Source of the DNA: Paenibacillus_G filicis
Lineage (GTDB): Bacteria; Bacillota; Bacilli; Paenibacillales; NBRC-103111
Direction of reading: 5' to 3'
Assembly (NCBI RefSeq): GCF_038070315.1
Contig: NZ_JBBPCC010000012.1
Location: forward strand, 124,001 to 188,000
Length of the DNA stretch: 64,000 nt
Positions 50,482 through 60,807 of this stretch are shown in pieces; the first letter of the stretch is position 1; every line of letters starts with the position of its first letter. The translations under genes were made by a program, and so were the position numbers. The notes below the pieces were generated by a model. It had not been told where the DNA came from and did no database searches. It saw only the letters and a program-made list of their open reading frames with translations.

Positions 50482-53400
50482 CTACTTCGTTACGCGAACT
50501 TTCATGATGCTGCTGGAGGCAGAACCGGCTTCATTCACCAGCTCGGCACGATATTCATAAGTCCCCACAGATTTGCCCGTGATGGCTGTAACCGCCGATT
50601 GGGCAGATGGAGTCCGGCTTGTGAGAGCCTGCGTATCGATCAATACGCCGTTCTCGTACAACCGGTACGTCGTTCCGTTCGTTCCCCACCACAGATTCAT
50701 GCTGACCTGGAAGTTCCCGTCTCCATCCCAGTTATCATGGGAGAGTGCGGGGACGGACGGCGACGCTTGGGTGACCGTGACCGTGTGGGCCGCGCTTCGG
50801 GTCGTACCGAAGGCATTGACCAGCTCGGCGTAATACCGGTACGTCCCGTTTTTCTTCCCATGGAAGGAGGTCGTCGCCTGCTGAGCACCCGGCGAGCGGT
50901 CTGTGAGAATTTGCGTGTCGATGAGTTTATCATTCTCGTACAGTCTATAAATTCGGCCATTGTCTCCATACCACATGTTCATCGCTATGGTATAGTCACC
51001 GTCAGCCAGCCCCGTATCGTGGCCGTTGTTATCACTGAGCATCGGAGCACCTGGCTTCGCCTTACTGGCCGATGTCAGGTTGTTGACGGCAGCTGTGGCC
51101 GTTCCCTTCCTGCCGAGAGCATCGACATACTCAAAGGTAAAGCTGCCGTTGAAATAAAACGTGTAGCTGTTAGATCCGCCGTTATTGGTGATGGTGACCG
51201 GGGGAGTCGCACTCAGGGTAGCCGTGACGCTGTTCGTTGCTGGCACAACATCGCTATACGTGATCACTGGTGCTGCGGGGGGATTCAGTTGAGCCAACAG
51301 CCGCGTCTTAACCTCGCCATCGGGAAGCTGGGCGACGAAAGCCCGCGCTGCGTCGAGACGGGTCATATTCCGATTCGGCTCCTCCAAGGCTTCACGGACG
51401 GCCAGCTCGGCCGCTTGCTCCACAACATCGGCATAATTTTTGCCCAGCAAATACAAGTCCCCGTATGAGGTGGCGTCTTTGCTGGTGCCGATCCCTTGAT
51501 TATATTCCATGAACCCTGTTCTTCCCGCACCGTCATTCTCATTGATCAATAACGCTAGGCCAATAGGATCTCCAGGCTGGAAGGTAGACGACGGTCCGCG
51601 CAGCTGAGCGAACGGAATCGTCAGATCGTACGTCGTCACTCCATTGCTCCGCGTAATCTGGGCCTGCGCATCGAAGGCACCCGTCACTCTGCCTGCCGGT
51701 GCTCTCCATCTCCACTTGGTGACACTGCCGTCATTGCCGAGGGCAAAGCCTAGCTCATTGACATTCTGGCTGGCGGCTCCGTCCTTCCTGGACAGATCGA
51801 GGCCCAACTGAAGGCTGTCTCCCTGCCAGATATCGCCGTTCGCGTAGCGTTGATCATGCACGTCGTCCTGCACCTTCACGTTCAGATGGAGCGCCTGATC
51901 CGTCCAGGTCACGCGTGCGTCCGCGCTCAGATCGCTCTCTCCCTTCCACTTCCCGCCCGTGCTGAAGTATTGATCCGGCCGGCTCAATCGGATCGACGGA
52001 GCCTCCAGCCGGCGGTCGTCGCTCTCGTGAGCGGCTACGGACTTCCCGACCTGAGCCTTCAGCGTGTAAGTCTGCCCGGAATCGAGGGTGATTTTGAAGG
52101 CCGCCGTATCGCTGGCGATCAACGGGAGCTTCACGGACAGCTCCGCGCCAAGGGCCAGCCCTTCGAATCGGATCGGTACGAGCCTTCCAGCGTCGTCCGC
52201 CGGTTGGACGAGTTCGATCTTCCCTGCCGCGCCCTGCGCGAAGGCCAGATTGCTCAGGGTCACTACAGACCCCAGTCTCTCCGGATGTACCGGATCATAC
52301 CCCGAAGCCGATACTTTTAGCTTCAAGGGCTTAATATCCGTACCGGTCACTTTGCCGGGTGCATGATTCTCGAGCTGCAGATCTCCATTGAACAAGTTGG
52401 CGGCTTCCACGATATGGACGATCTCCGGTCCCGCATAGATGTGCGTCGTCCCCGCCTGCTGGAAGTAAGAGTCGTACAGCCATAGCTCTCCGCCCAAAGC
52501 CTGAATGCCGCGCTCCCCGACGACCGTAAAGTTCGCTTGCTGCAGATGAAGCTTGCCGGACAGCAGATCGACGGAACGCGTCGTACCGCCCCACATCGAG
52601 GTGTTGAAGAACGTCGCCTCGCCCTTGAAGCTCTCGGCCAGCGTGATGTACACTTTGTCTGAGGTGCTCATTGAGACTAGCTCGGTATTGATAAATGTCA
52701 AGCCCTGCTCACCTGCACCCTCCAGACATGCCCCCTTCTTGCTGCCATCGGTGCCATGTCCGATTACGATCGCCTCCGGCCCTTGGCCGTGCTCGGTGAC
52801 GAAATGAATGCCGTACTGCGATCCGAAGACGAAGGTGTTGAAGATCGTTTGGTTCTTCACAGCTCCGATCCGGAAGGCGTCCAGATTTTCTTTCTGATAA
52901 TTCCAGACAGCCTCCCAGCCGCCTCCGCCCGGAATCCCATTGGGGTACGTGCTTCTGGCGTAATAATGGGGATTGAACTGTACGTTTCTCATGATGCCGC
53001 CTTGGGCTCCGCCCCCGAGATAAATACCTTCCTTGAGTGGAGATCCGGCCACATAGTCGATATAATGTCCGCTTGTGTCATACGTCCCGAAATCTACGCC
53101 CTGATACGAGTTCACGAGTGTCGTATTGATCAGGTATACGTTATGCCCCTTGCCCTGAATCGTCCATGCATACGGCTTAATCTGGTTATACACCTGCTGG
53201 TCGTAATAGACCGACAGCCCGTTGATGCCGGCATTGGCTTCCAGCGTTATCAGAGGCGTTCCATTCGAGTTGTTCTCCCCATGGTTCGTAAAAATCACGC
53301 TGCCGCCCCCGATGGTATGATGCGGCACATCCCAGGACCCGCGCAGCTCGACGCCACTTGGCACTGTGATCGGGCTGTTGATGCGGTAAATGCCCGCCGG

Positions 53401-55452
53401 CATATACACCGTTCCTCCCTGAGCCGCCGCATCGGTCAGCGCCTGCCTGACAGCAGCCGCAGCGTCCGTCGTTCCCTTGCGGTCCGCCAAGTACGGCGCC
53501 TTGGTCACATCGAACAGCCGGGCAGAGGCAGGCCTAGGCCGTACAGCCCGGTCGACAGCCACGTTCGCAGGCAGTGTCTTCATCCGGTACTGTTCATCCT
53601 GATGGCTGTTAATATCCGCCGATTCGCTATGATCGGTCAGATCCAGGCTCCCTTGGTAGCCGGAATTCACGGCATTCACCTTGAGCACATCCCGGTTCAA
53701 CAGCACATGATGATCCGGCTTGGCGAATTGCGTCTGTCCCAGGATCAGAGAACCAGAATCGGAAGCAATCGCGTATCCGCCGCCCGCGTAGTTCCAATTC
53801 TCGAATACACTGTTCTCGAAGGACAACACACCCGTTCCTTCGTTAACCACCGCGTTCTTCGGATTCCCTCCGACGGTGACCGTATTGAATTGGACGATCG
53901 AATTAAAGCCTTGCGTGGCATAGATCGCGACCGGAGCTTCGCCGGTATCGGCCTTGAAGCTGCTGTCCGTGATCAGCAAGCCGTAGTTGTTCACACCTTC
54001 GATCTTCAGCGCTACATGGCTATTGTCTATATGAATGTCATATAGCTGGGCATTGGCCGTCTCCAGCGAGCCGGTCCGCGTGGTGATGCGCATCCCCGTT
54101 TGATACCCGGAGATATGGATGCCGGACATATATTCCCAGTCCGATCTCCCCATCACGATGCCTTCGGCATGAGCCGTCATATACGCGGTTAGCGCAGCCT
54201 CCCCTGGTGCGCCAGCCAGTCCGGACTTCGCCCAATAGGCAGGGGAGAGATGGACGCCTTCCAGGCGACCGATATCGGTCGTATAGTCCAAGAAGATCCC
54301 TGTGTGCAAGGTCGTTCCGTACAACTCTTTAACGTAATGCAGCTCATTCCACGCGGGACCGATCTTGATTCCTTTGTAAGCGTTCACCAAAGTGACGTTT
54401 TGTACAGTGGCGTTGTCACCCGTCAATTGCTCGATGGTCCAAGGGTATGGCGTCACGTTGCTTACAGATTGCTCGGGGTACCAGATGGAGAGGTTCGTCA
54501 CGCCGCTCGACTGCTCGAGCTTGAGGAAGCTCGGTGCGTTCTCCGCTCCCTGATCTGCGTACACCTCGAGCACAGTACCGGCTACGCCCGGTGCGCTCTC
54601 CGGGTTGATCCAGTCTCCGCGCAGCGTCACGCCGGTCGGCACCGTCAGGTCCCCTCTCAGTGTATAGCGGCCTGACGGGACGAAGACAACCCCTCCTCCA
54701 TCATGCCGTGCAGCTTCGAGCGCGTCGCGGAAGGCAGGCGTATCATCTGCTCCATCATCCGCCCTGGCGCCAAAATCCGCTACGTTATAGTTCGCGATTA
54801 CCACATCAGCCGTCGGATACTGTGTCTGGATGACGCGGGCGTCGCTCGGGATAATAAGCCGCTGCTTCTTGGTCACTTTCACCGAAGCTACATACAGATC
54901 CGGCGTATTCGGAGGCGCACCGCCTCCATCTACTCCGATGCGGAAGTCTGCCCCGTTGGTCCGGTTGGCAAACTTGGCGTCCGCTAATTTGAACGTATAC
55001 GTCTTCCACTGGTTCGTATCCGTATACGTAAAGAGCGGTGCGTCCTTGAACGGAGCTGAATCGGCATCATACTGAAGCACGATGCTGCCGTTGCCTTTGT
55101 CGAAATATTCGACGGTTACCCACACATCGCTGTCCGTATTATGGTTCAGGAATGCGTCGTCCACATTCATATAGAAGTAGCTCGTTCCCGGACTCGGAGC
55201 TTGCTTATTCGTCAGCCAATAAGTCGCTCCAGCTACCGTACCGGTACGCAGACCGTCCGGATCATCTCCCGCCCGGGGACTTATACCCTGCTGGACGGGG
55301 CTCGCTCCTAGCGTAACGCTCACTTCATCTCCGGCTGCCGAAGCATTGTCCGGATACAGGGGCAACGATGCGACGAACAAGAGCATGATCATCCATTTGG
55401 CAGCCAAGGATCTAACTCGGTAAAAAAAGAAGCGGTGCTGCTCGCTTATCAT
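50482..55452 (-). CDS. Giant secreted tandem beta-helix (pectate-lyase-like) protein with CBM9-like and Ig modules
   Basis: 1656 residues, ATG with AAGGAGGAGAAGTT upstream and a signal peptide. About 40-190 is a beta-sandwich. Two Pectate_lyase_3 right-handed beta-helices start at about 220 (YNVADFGARADDGADDTPAF) and about 642 (KGTTDAAAAVRQALTDAAAQ, VYMPAGIYRINSPITVPSG). About 1146-1340 is a CBM9-like domain (ARVTWTDQALHLNVKVQDDV). The C-terminus has two copies of a chitinase-associated Ig-like repeat (about 1466 and 1564 on: MWYGDNGRIYRLYENDKLID; LWWGTNGTTYRLYENGVLID). No dockerin or SLH. It likely attacks pectin or another uronic-acid polymer, feeding the ManD/epimerase genes downstream on the same strand; substrate is inferred. 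Confidence 0.82.
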   Translation of the reverse strand: MISEQHRFFFYRVRSLAAKWMIMLLFVASLPLYPDNASAAGDEVSVTLGASPVQQGISPRAGDDPDGLRTGTVAGATYWLTNKQAPSPGTSYFYMNVDDAFLNHNTDSDVWVTVEYFDKGNGSIVLQYDADSAPFKDAPLFTYTDTNQWKTYTFKLADAKFANRTNGADFRIGVDGGGAPPNTPDLYVASVKVTKKQRLIIPSDARVIQTQYPTADVVIANYNVADFGARADDGADDTPAFRDALEAARHDGGGVVFVPSGRYTLRGDLTVPTGVTLRGDWINPESAPGVAGTVLEVYADQGAENAPSFLKLEQSSGVTNLSIWYPEQSVSNVTPYPWTIEQLTGDNATVQNVTLVNAYKGIKIGPAWNELHYVKELYGTTLHTGIFLDYTTDIGRLEGVHLSPAYWAKSGLAGAPGEAALTAYMTAHAEGIVMGRSDWEYMSGIHISGYQTGMRITTRTGSLETANAQLYDIHIDNSHVALKIEGVNNYGLLITDSSFKADTGEAPVAIYATQGFNSIVQFNTVTVGGNPKNAVVNEGTGVLSFENSVFENWNYAGGGYAIASDSGSLILGQTQFAKPDHHVLLNRDVLKVNAVNSGYQGSLDLTDHSESADINSHQDEQYRMKTLPANVAVDRAVRPRPASARLFDVTKAPYLADRKGTTDAAAAVRQALTDAAAQGGTVYMPAGIYRINSPITVPSGVELRGSWDVPHHTIGGGSVIFTNHGENNSNGTPLITLEANAGINGLSVYYDQQVYNQIKPYAWTIQGKGHNVYLINTTLVNSYQGVDFGTYDTSGHYIDYVAGSPLKEGIYLGGGAQGGIMRNVQFNPHYYARSTYPNGIPGGGGWEAVWNYQKENLDAFRIGAVKNQTIFNTFVFGSQYGIHFVTEHGQGPEAIVIGHGTDGSKKGACLEGAGEQGLTFINTELVSMSTSDKVYITLAESFKGEATFFNTSMWGGTTRSVDLLSGKLHLQQANFTVVGERGIQALGGELWLYDSYFQQAGTTHIYAGPEIVHIVEAANLFNGDLQLENHAPGKVTGTDIKPLKLKVSASGYDPVHPERLGSVVTLSNLAFAQGAAGKIELVQPADDAGRLVPIRFEGLALGAELSVKLPLIASDTAAFKITLDSGQTYTLKAQVGKSVAAHESDDRRLEAPSIRLSRPDQYFSTGGKWKGESDLSADARVTWTDQALHLNVKVQDDVHDQRYANGDIWQGDSLQLGLDLSRKDGAASQNVNELGFALGNDGSVTKWRWRAPAGRVTGAFDAQAQITRSNGVTTYDLTIPFAQLRGPSSTFQPGDPIGLALLINENDGAGRTGFMEYNQGIGTSKDATSYGDLYLLGKNYADVVEQAAELAVREALEEPNRNMTRLDAARAFVAQLPDGEVKTRLLAQLNPPAAPVITYSDVVPATNSVTATLSATPPVTITNNGGSNSYTFYFNGSFTFEYVDALGRKGTATAAVNNLTSASKAKPGAPMLSDNNGHDTGLADGDYTIAMNMWYGDNGRIYRLYENDKLIDTQILTDRSPGAQQATTSFHGKKNGTYRYYAELVNAFGTTRSAAHTVTVTQASPSVPALSHDNWDGDGNFQVSMNLWWGTNGTTYRLYENGVLIDTQALTSRTPSAQSAVTAITGKSVGTYEYRAELVNEAGSASSSIMKVRVTK

Positions 55453-55699
55453 AACTTCTCCTCCTTAAGATAGGCCCTTGATGATGGACCGGCTTGGTAA
55501 GTGACGGCCTTGCTTCTCATCCCTCCTTCGCATTGACTGCTGGCATGACTGCTTATGCAATAGGCCTGCCCTTCCATTTTATAGAAGACAGAAGGCTTCC
55601 CATATGAGGGAATGTTAAATAAAGCAGGGGAATGCTGGCTTGATCGGATGTTCTATAGTAATATTTATCTATATTGTGTATATATGGGAGTGATCTTCG

Positions 55700-57463
55700 G
55701 TGGCGATATCGATACTTTCCATAACGGATTGCTTCGCGAATCAAGAGGAAGGCTCCAGGCTGGTGCCCTCCTTTCACTTTCTGAATATCGAGGATGACTC
55801 TCCGTTCCGGCTTATGCGGATGCAGCCCCAAGAGCAGCTGACGGCTTGTCCAGACGAGGGCGTACAACACACGACAGCCGGTCATCTGAACAAATGCCGG
55901 GAAGCGCTGCGGATCGCCCGGGCGGAACACGCCGATCTGTTGATGACACCGGAATATTGTGTGCCGGTAAGTCTCATCCATGAAATCCTAACTACCCCCT
56001 CGCTTCAGCCTCATCCGAACAGCTTATGGTGCCTCGGGTGCCAAAGCTTGTCATTAGAAGCCTTCCACGACCATATGATGCACTGGGGAGATCTTGCCAT
56101 CGTCGCGAGGAAACCGCTGGAAGACATGCGGCCAAGTCGCTTCGTCAACTTTTTGTTGTACATGTTTCTCTCCCAGGAAGGCAGGCTATGTCTGGTGCCC
56201 CAATTGAAGATGCAGAGAATGAATGATCCGCAATTCGTCTGTGAAGGAGCCGGGCTTTCTCTGGGCAGCAAGGTGATTCTATTCGGCGACTCGTCGGCTA
56301 ACCAGTTGTTCTCGATCTTATGCGCAGACGCCTTCCATCCGGAGATAAAACCCGGCAGCCTGTTCGTCCCAAACCGGGAGCCGCGGCGCTTCATCGTCCT
56401 GCATCCCCAGCTCAATCCGGGGCCCCGACACCCTGATATCTCCGCCCTGCGCAACAACCTGTTCGACAACACCTCGGCCAGAGATATGATCTACATCACC
56501 TGCAATTGGGCAGACGGTACGGTGATCCGGACCGCCGAAGGACCTCCGCTGGCAATCACTAGCCCCTGGTCGTCCATTTACCGCCGGTTTATTAGCCTGG
56601 ACGGGCAGCAGAGCTGGAACGAGCAGCTTCGCAAGACGCGAACGGATAACCTCAGACACGGGCTCGGCTTCGGGTTTCTTGCCAAGAAGAAGTACAAGGT
56701 CTGGTTCGCCGTCAAGGCGGAGCACCTCCAGCTGATCCTGCTGACCAAGCCTTATGACGGGGGGGCCGAGCTCGTCAGGCCGCGGGGAAGCGTTCAGGCG
56801 GAGAAGGCCTTTATTCCTTCAGATGACGGAAACGGCTGGCGGCAGAGCGAGCTGACTTTTCCTACGGCGCTGCCTGCCCTGCTCACAGCGGAAGCTGCGG
56901 AGGAGCTCGCTTATCCGCTTACCGCATCGGTGGAGGAGCGGGACAAGTTTTTCGGGTACTGCCTCGGCCATCTGGAGGACGGTCAATTAACGATAACGGA
57001 CCAGGAGCATAGCCCTAGACTTAGCTATCACGTGGACGATCACTGCGAGTCGGCACGGCAGCGCGAAGCAGGCCTCGTCATCCGGCTCATTCACTGCTTG
57101 CGAAGCACGGAATCGCTTCCTAATCAATTAAGAAGGTTTCAAGGACAATTTCGGCTTCAACTGGCAGCACGCGCCCCGTTCAACCTGCTGCCCCGCTCAG
57201 GGCATGAAAAATCCGGTGCGCTGGTCATCTATGCTGATCAGGCTGATGGTGCGGCTATGAAGCGGATCGTGGACCGCTTGTTCAATGTCATGCCTGCGGC
57301 GCAGCTGCTGCTGGAAGATAACATGTGTGTCTTCTCGCATAGCGTTGACGGGGAAATGGTCCATTACCCGGCCGTCACGGATCACTGGACCGTACCTGTG
57401 CGCTCAAGCCATACGACCGAATTTACCGAAGGAGGCCTATCGATCGATGCCGAATTGGATTGA
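55700..57463 (+). CDS. Nitrilase-superfamily-like protein, first gene of a defence-like operon
   Basis: 587 residues, GTG start with GGGAG 9 bases upstream. Residues 1 to about 330 read as a carbon-nitrogen hydrolase fold with the Glu-Lys-Cys triad in order and spacing: E85 (MTPEYC), K170 (LVPQLK), C208 (ILCADAFHPE), then the downstream strand ARDMIYITCNWADG. Nitrilase-fold enzymes cleave or transfer amide and nitrile C-N bonds. About 330-587 is an extra domain I do not recognise. The gene end overlaps the Rad50-like gene by 17 bases. No signal peptide, so cytosolic. It could be a sensor or an effector that cleaves or makes a small molecule. Transcribed divergently from the beta-helix gene. 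Confidence 0.75.
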   Translation: MAISILSITDCFANQEEGSRLVPSFHFLNIEDDSPFRLMRMQPQEQLTACPDEGVQHTTAGHLNKCREALRIARAEHADLLMTPEYCVPVSLIHEILTTPSLQPHPNSLWCLGCQSLSLEAFHDHMMHWGDLAIVARKPLEDMRPSRFVNFLLYMFLSQEGRLCLVPQLKMQRMNDPQFVCEGAGLSLGSKVILFGDSSANQLFSILCADAFHPEIKPGSLFVPNREPRRFIVLHPQLNPGPRHPDISALRNNLFDNTSARDMIYITCNWADGTVIRTAEGPPLAITSPWSSIYRRFISLDGQQSWNEQLRKTRTDNLRHGLGFGFLAKKKYKVWFAVKAEHLQLILLTKPYDGGAELVRPRGSVQAEKAFIPSDDGNGWRQSELTFPTALPALLTAEAAEELAYPLTASVEERDKFFGYCLGHLEDGQLTITDQEHSPRLSYHVDDHCESARQREAGLVIRLIHCLRSTESLPNQLRRFQGQFRLQLAARAPFNLLPRSGHEKSGALVIYADQADGAAMKRIVDRLFNVMPAAQLLLEDNMCVFSHSVDGEMVHYPAVTDHWTVPVRSSHTTEFTEGGLSIDAELD

Positions 57464-60400
57464 AGAGATTCGCAGGAGTGGACTGACCTTTGTGAACAAG
57501 CATAGATACGGCGAAACCTTGGAGCTGTACGAAACACTCCACAGCTGGCAGGGCATCAAGCTCGGCAAATATTTGATCCTCCCTACATCCCCAGAGCTGT
57601 TCAGTACGATCACAGAGAGCGCTGACAGCTTCAGCCGATTCGAGGATGAGATCATCTCCCCCTTTTATTTCCGGCTGAAGGGCGATTGGAGCTGGAATCT
57701 GTATGTGGTGTTTGTCGTGTCTGATATGACCGGTCTTCCGGCAGCAAGACTGTCTCTGATTCAACGGGGGAAAAGGTTCGGTAAAAAAACGGTGATATCC
57801 TTCGATCAATTGTCTGAGAAGCTGCCGATGGCCAAAGTCCCGGGAAGCCTCGGGGGAGCGGGAGCTGGTAATCCGCTGCAGGACTGGCAGGGCCAGCTCG
57901 CGGAAGAGGGGCTCTTATTTTGTCTGGATAACTTCCGGTCCCAGCCAGTTAAAAATTATGTGGAAACCGGGGCCCTATCCGGCAGCTTGCCGCAAGAACC
58001 GTCCGCTGCCACGATCCCGGCGCTAAGACCTGTAGGCCCCATTGGTGCGCTGGATTTCGGCAGCCGGTTCCGGCCGCATGTACTGGCTGGCGTAGCCCCG
58101 TTTCAGTTTGCCCAAGTCAACCTGCTGGCCGGTCCGAACGGGATGGGCAAGACCTCTGTTCTGGAGGCCATCGAGCTGGCCTTTACCGGATCGGTTCAAC
58201 GCAATCTGCTGGCCGACCGGCAGGCCGAGGAGAGCTGGGACGGGAGCGTGTTATTTAAGTCTGAGGGTGAGGCGCCGTTCCATGGAACGCCCAATCCGGA
58301 GGAGAAGAAGCAGCGGGAGACCGCGTACTACAAGCACAAGGTAGGCCCCCGTGCAAACAGTCATCTGAACAGCGCGTTCCATCAATATAATTATTTTTCC
58401 TCCGAAGCCGTTCATCAATTTTGCTTCGGTCCAGCGGGCAAATTGGATTACCGCGCCGCTTTCGCCCGCGTCATCTTCGGCGAACAGTTGGAGCGGTATG
58501 AACAGTGCTGGAAGCAGCATCTCGAGGAATTCCAGAAGCTGAGCCGAAAACTGCAGGATGAGCATGGCGAGCTAAGCGGGGAATTGACCCAAAAATATAG
58601 CGAAGGCGTGCAGGACAGCGAGCTGTTGAAGGCTAGAGCGCATGCGCACGTACAGCAGATGGACAAGTGGATGAAGCACTGCCTGTTCACCTACCCCATC
58701 CCGGAGAAAAGCTCCGGCTTGACCGATATCCGGACGTGGCTCGATCATCTGAAGCCGCTGCTCCATGAGCTGGATGTAGCCAGCACTCCGTTGTCCGGGA
58801 ACAAGCTGCCCGGCATCCAGACGTCCGATCAGTTGGACAAAGAGGAGCAGGCCGGTCAAGCAACGCTCGATATCCTCCAGGTTCAGCTCCTGGACCTGAA
58901 GAACCAACTGGGACAGCTGCCCTCAAGCTCCCACTTGGAGCATCAGGTTCAGCAGAGATGGAATTCCCTCAATAATCTGCGCACGGAACTGGAGGATCTC
59001 CAACGTATCATCCAGCGTCTTGCAGAATTAGCTCCCCTCATCAATCAGCCGGACTCGCGTCTGGCCCGACTGCAGCTCGACGAACAGATCAGGTCGTTGG
59101 AGTCCGCTGTCCACGGCTTGTCGGATGTAGATAATCTGTATGGCCAACTGACGTTCCCGCCGCTTAGCGGCATGGATATCAATCAAGTACAAGCCAGCTT
59201 GAACGATCTGGATATCAGCCGTTCTCAGACTCAAGAGGCGCTGGATCAAGCAACTGAACAGGCAGCCTTGCTCAAGGATAAAACCGGACGGCTCCAGAAG
59301 CTTCAATCCGAACTGAAAGCCACGGCCCGGATGTCCCTTCACCTGCATCCGAACCAGACTGCTTGCCCGTTATGCGGACATGACCACGAGACGACACAAT
59401 TCCTCAGGCAAGCCATCGACTCCAGTCTGCAGACTGACGGCAATGAGCTGGCCGGACTGCTGACCGACATCGAGCAGTACAAGCTCAGGCTGCTCAGCAT
59501 GGATGCCGACGCTGAGCAATTGCGTCTTGAGCTTACCCGGATGAACCAGCTGGCAGAGGCACGCACCTACCTCCTTAGCCGTTCCGATGTGGAGGAATCG
59601 AGGGAACTGGCCGGGGATTCCGGGCTGCAGGCTGTTCAGCACGTCGTAGTCCGTATCTGCGAGCGGATCAACCGCTATACAAGCTCGCTGCAGGATCTGC
59701 GCGGGAAAGCCCAGGCACTGGATGAACGAGGCATCACCATAGCTTCGATCACGGAGCTCCGTACGCTATTGGAGGATTCGCTACTGGCCCGGTCTATCCG
59801 ACCCGATCAGACGGAGCTTCCTTGGATTCAGCTGGAATTGCTAATAAAGCAGGAATCAGAGCGTGTCACCGAGAAGACGGAAGCCGCGCGAATCGACTAT
59901 GCAGCCATTCAGGAAATCGCTAAGCGAACGGACAGTAAGCGGCAGACCTTATCACAGCAGCTAGATGAGCTGACTCTGCAGGAGCAGCAGCTGACTCATC
60001 GCATGCTGGACATCGCTGAACTGAGGCAGGCCTGCTCCCGACTGGCCGAATTACATGTGCGCCTCCCCGGTGAACTCTCATGGAGCGAGTGGCGGTTATA
60101 TTTCCAGAAGCTGATGCTGGCGTCCGAGGAGCTCGGTCGGGCGTTGGAGCCGCTTGTACTAGTGGAGAGGCTGGCCTATGAGATCGCCGGGTTAAGGAGG
60201 AAGCTTGAGGAGACTACCGTTAAGCGGGATCGCTGCAATCGGGCCGTGGAAGTATTATCAAGCCTTCGGAGCTTGACCGGGTATGGAGATGATTTCGTAC
60301 GAAGCAACTTCGAGGCGATCAGCAGGCTCTTCGTTGCGCTCCACTCGCCGAATGAATTTGAAGGACTCGAATGGAATGAAGATAAAATCGTAGCTAGGCG

Positions 60401-60785
60401 CAAAGGCAGCGGAGCACGGTGCGCGATTTACCAGCTGAGCACGGGACAGCGGACCTCCGTGCTGCTGGCCATATTCTTCATTATGCATCTGGTTATGGAA
60501 TCGGCTCCGCGGTTTTTGCTGCTGGACGAACCCGTCGCCAATATGGATGAGCTCAATGTGCTGGGATTGCTCGACTTCTTGAGACAGCTTACGATCACTC
60601 AAGGTACGCAAATTTTCTTCACGACGGCTAATCCGCAGATCGCCACCTTATTCCGGCGAAAATTCAGCTTCCTGGAGGATGATTTCCGAGTCTTCCACCT
60701 GCGCCGCGATGTGGAAGGTCCGCTCCGTGTTCATATCCAGCAGTTCAAGCCTCACCTGGAGAAGCCGATTGCTCTAACCTACTAA
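57447..60785 (+). CDS. Rad50/SMC-like ABC ATPase with zinc hook
   Basis: 1112 residues from ATG 57447 (GGAGG 11 bases upstream); the frame runs back to 57285 but overlaps the first gene. An unusual N-terminal domain of about 190 residues comes before the ATPase. Walker A AGPNGMGKT with K235; long coiled coils from about 330; a zinc-hook CPLC at C640/C643; ABC signature LSTGQ (997-1001); Walker B FLLLDEP with D1027/E1028. Such ATPases sense or process DNA ends and appear in several defence systems. The N-terminal domain and the company it keeps point to an ABC-ATPase conflict system, not housekeeping SbcC. It is coupled to the nitrilase-like gene and 22 bases from the third gene. Confidence 0.85.
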   Translation: MPNWIEEIRRSGLTFVNKHRYGETLELYETLHSWQGIKLGKYLILPTSPELFSTITESADSFSRFEDEIISPFYFRLKGDWSWNLYVVFVVSDMTGLPAARLSLIQRGKRFGKKTVISFDQLSEKLPMAKVPGSLGGAGAGNPLQDWQGQLAEEGLLFCLDNFRSQPVKNYVETGALSGSLPQEPSAATIPALRPVGPIGALDFGSRFRPHVLAGVAPFQFAQVNLLAGPNGMGKTSVLEAIELAFTGSVQRNLLADRQAEESWDGSVLFKSEGEAPFHGTPNPEEKKQRETAYYKHKVGPRANSHLNSAFHQYNYFSSEAVHQFCFGPAGKLDYRAAFARVIFGEQLERYEQCWKQHLEEFQKLSRKLQDEHGELSGELTQKYSEGVQDSELLKARAHAHVQQMDKWMKHCLFTYPIPEKSSGLTDIRTWLDHLKPLLHELDVASTPLSGNKLPGIQTSDQLDKEEQAGQATLDILQVQLLDLKNQLGQLPSSSHLEHQVQQRWNSLNNLRTELEDLQRIIQRLAELAPLINQPDSRLARLQLDEQIRSLESAVHGLSDVDNLYGQLTFPPLSGMDINQVQASLNDLDISRSQTQEALDQATEQAALLKDKTGRLQKLQSELKATARMSLHLHPNQTACPLCGHDHETTQFLRQAIDSSLQTDGNELAGLLTDIEQYKLRLLSMDADAEQLRLELTRMNQLAEARTYLLSRSDVEESRELAGDSGLQAVQHVVVRICERINRYTSSLQDLRGKAQALDERGITIASITELRTLLEDSLLARSIRPDQTELPWIQLELLIKQESERVTEKTEAARIDYAAIQEIAKRTDSKRQTLSQQLDELTLQEQQLTHRMLDIAELRQACSRLAELHVRLPGELSWSEWRLYFQKLMLASEELGRALEPLVLVERLAYEIAGLRRKLEETTVKRDRCNRAVEVLSSLRSLTGYGDDFVRSNFEAISRLFVALHSPNEFEGLEWNEDKIVARRKGSGARCAIYQLSTGQRTSVLLAIFFIMHLVMESAPRFLLLDEPVANMDELNVLGLLDFLRQLTITQGTQIFFTTANPQIATLFRRKFSFLEDDFRVFHLRRDVEGPLRVHIQQFKPHLEKPIALTY

Positions 60786-60807
60786 CTTCGAAGGCAGGGT
60801 GATCTCT

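Noticed and set aside
52756..54045. 429-residue plus-strand ORF inside the beta-helix gene
   Set aside because: Opposite a long, domain-rich real gene; no motifs or start signals.
55553..55981. 142-residue minus-strand ORF over the start of the nitrilase-like gene
   Set aside because: It covers the divergent promoter region and the conserved N-terminus of the nitrilase-like protein; no start signals.
57285..57446. Upstream extension of the Rad50-like protein
   Set aside because: Overlaps the conserved end of the first operon gene, is Arg/Cys-rich, and a GGAGG site supports ATG 57447.
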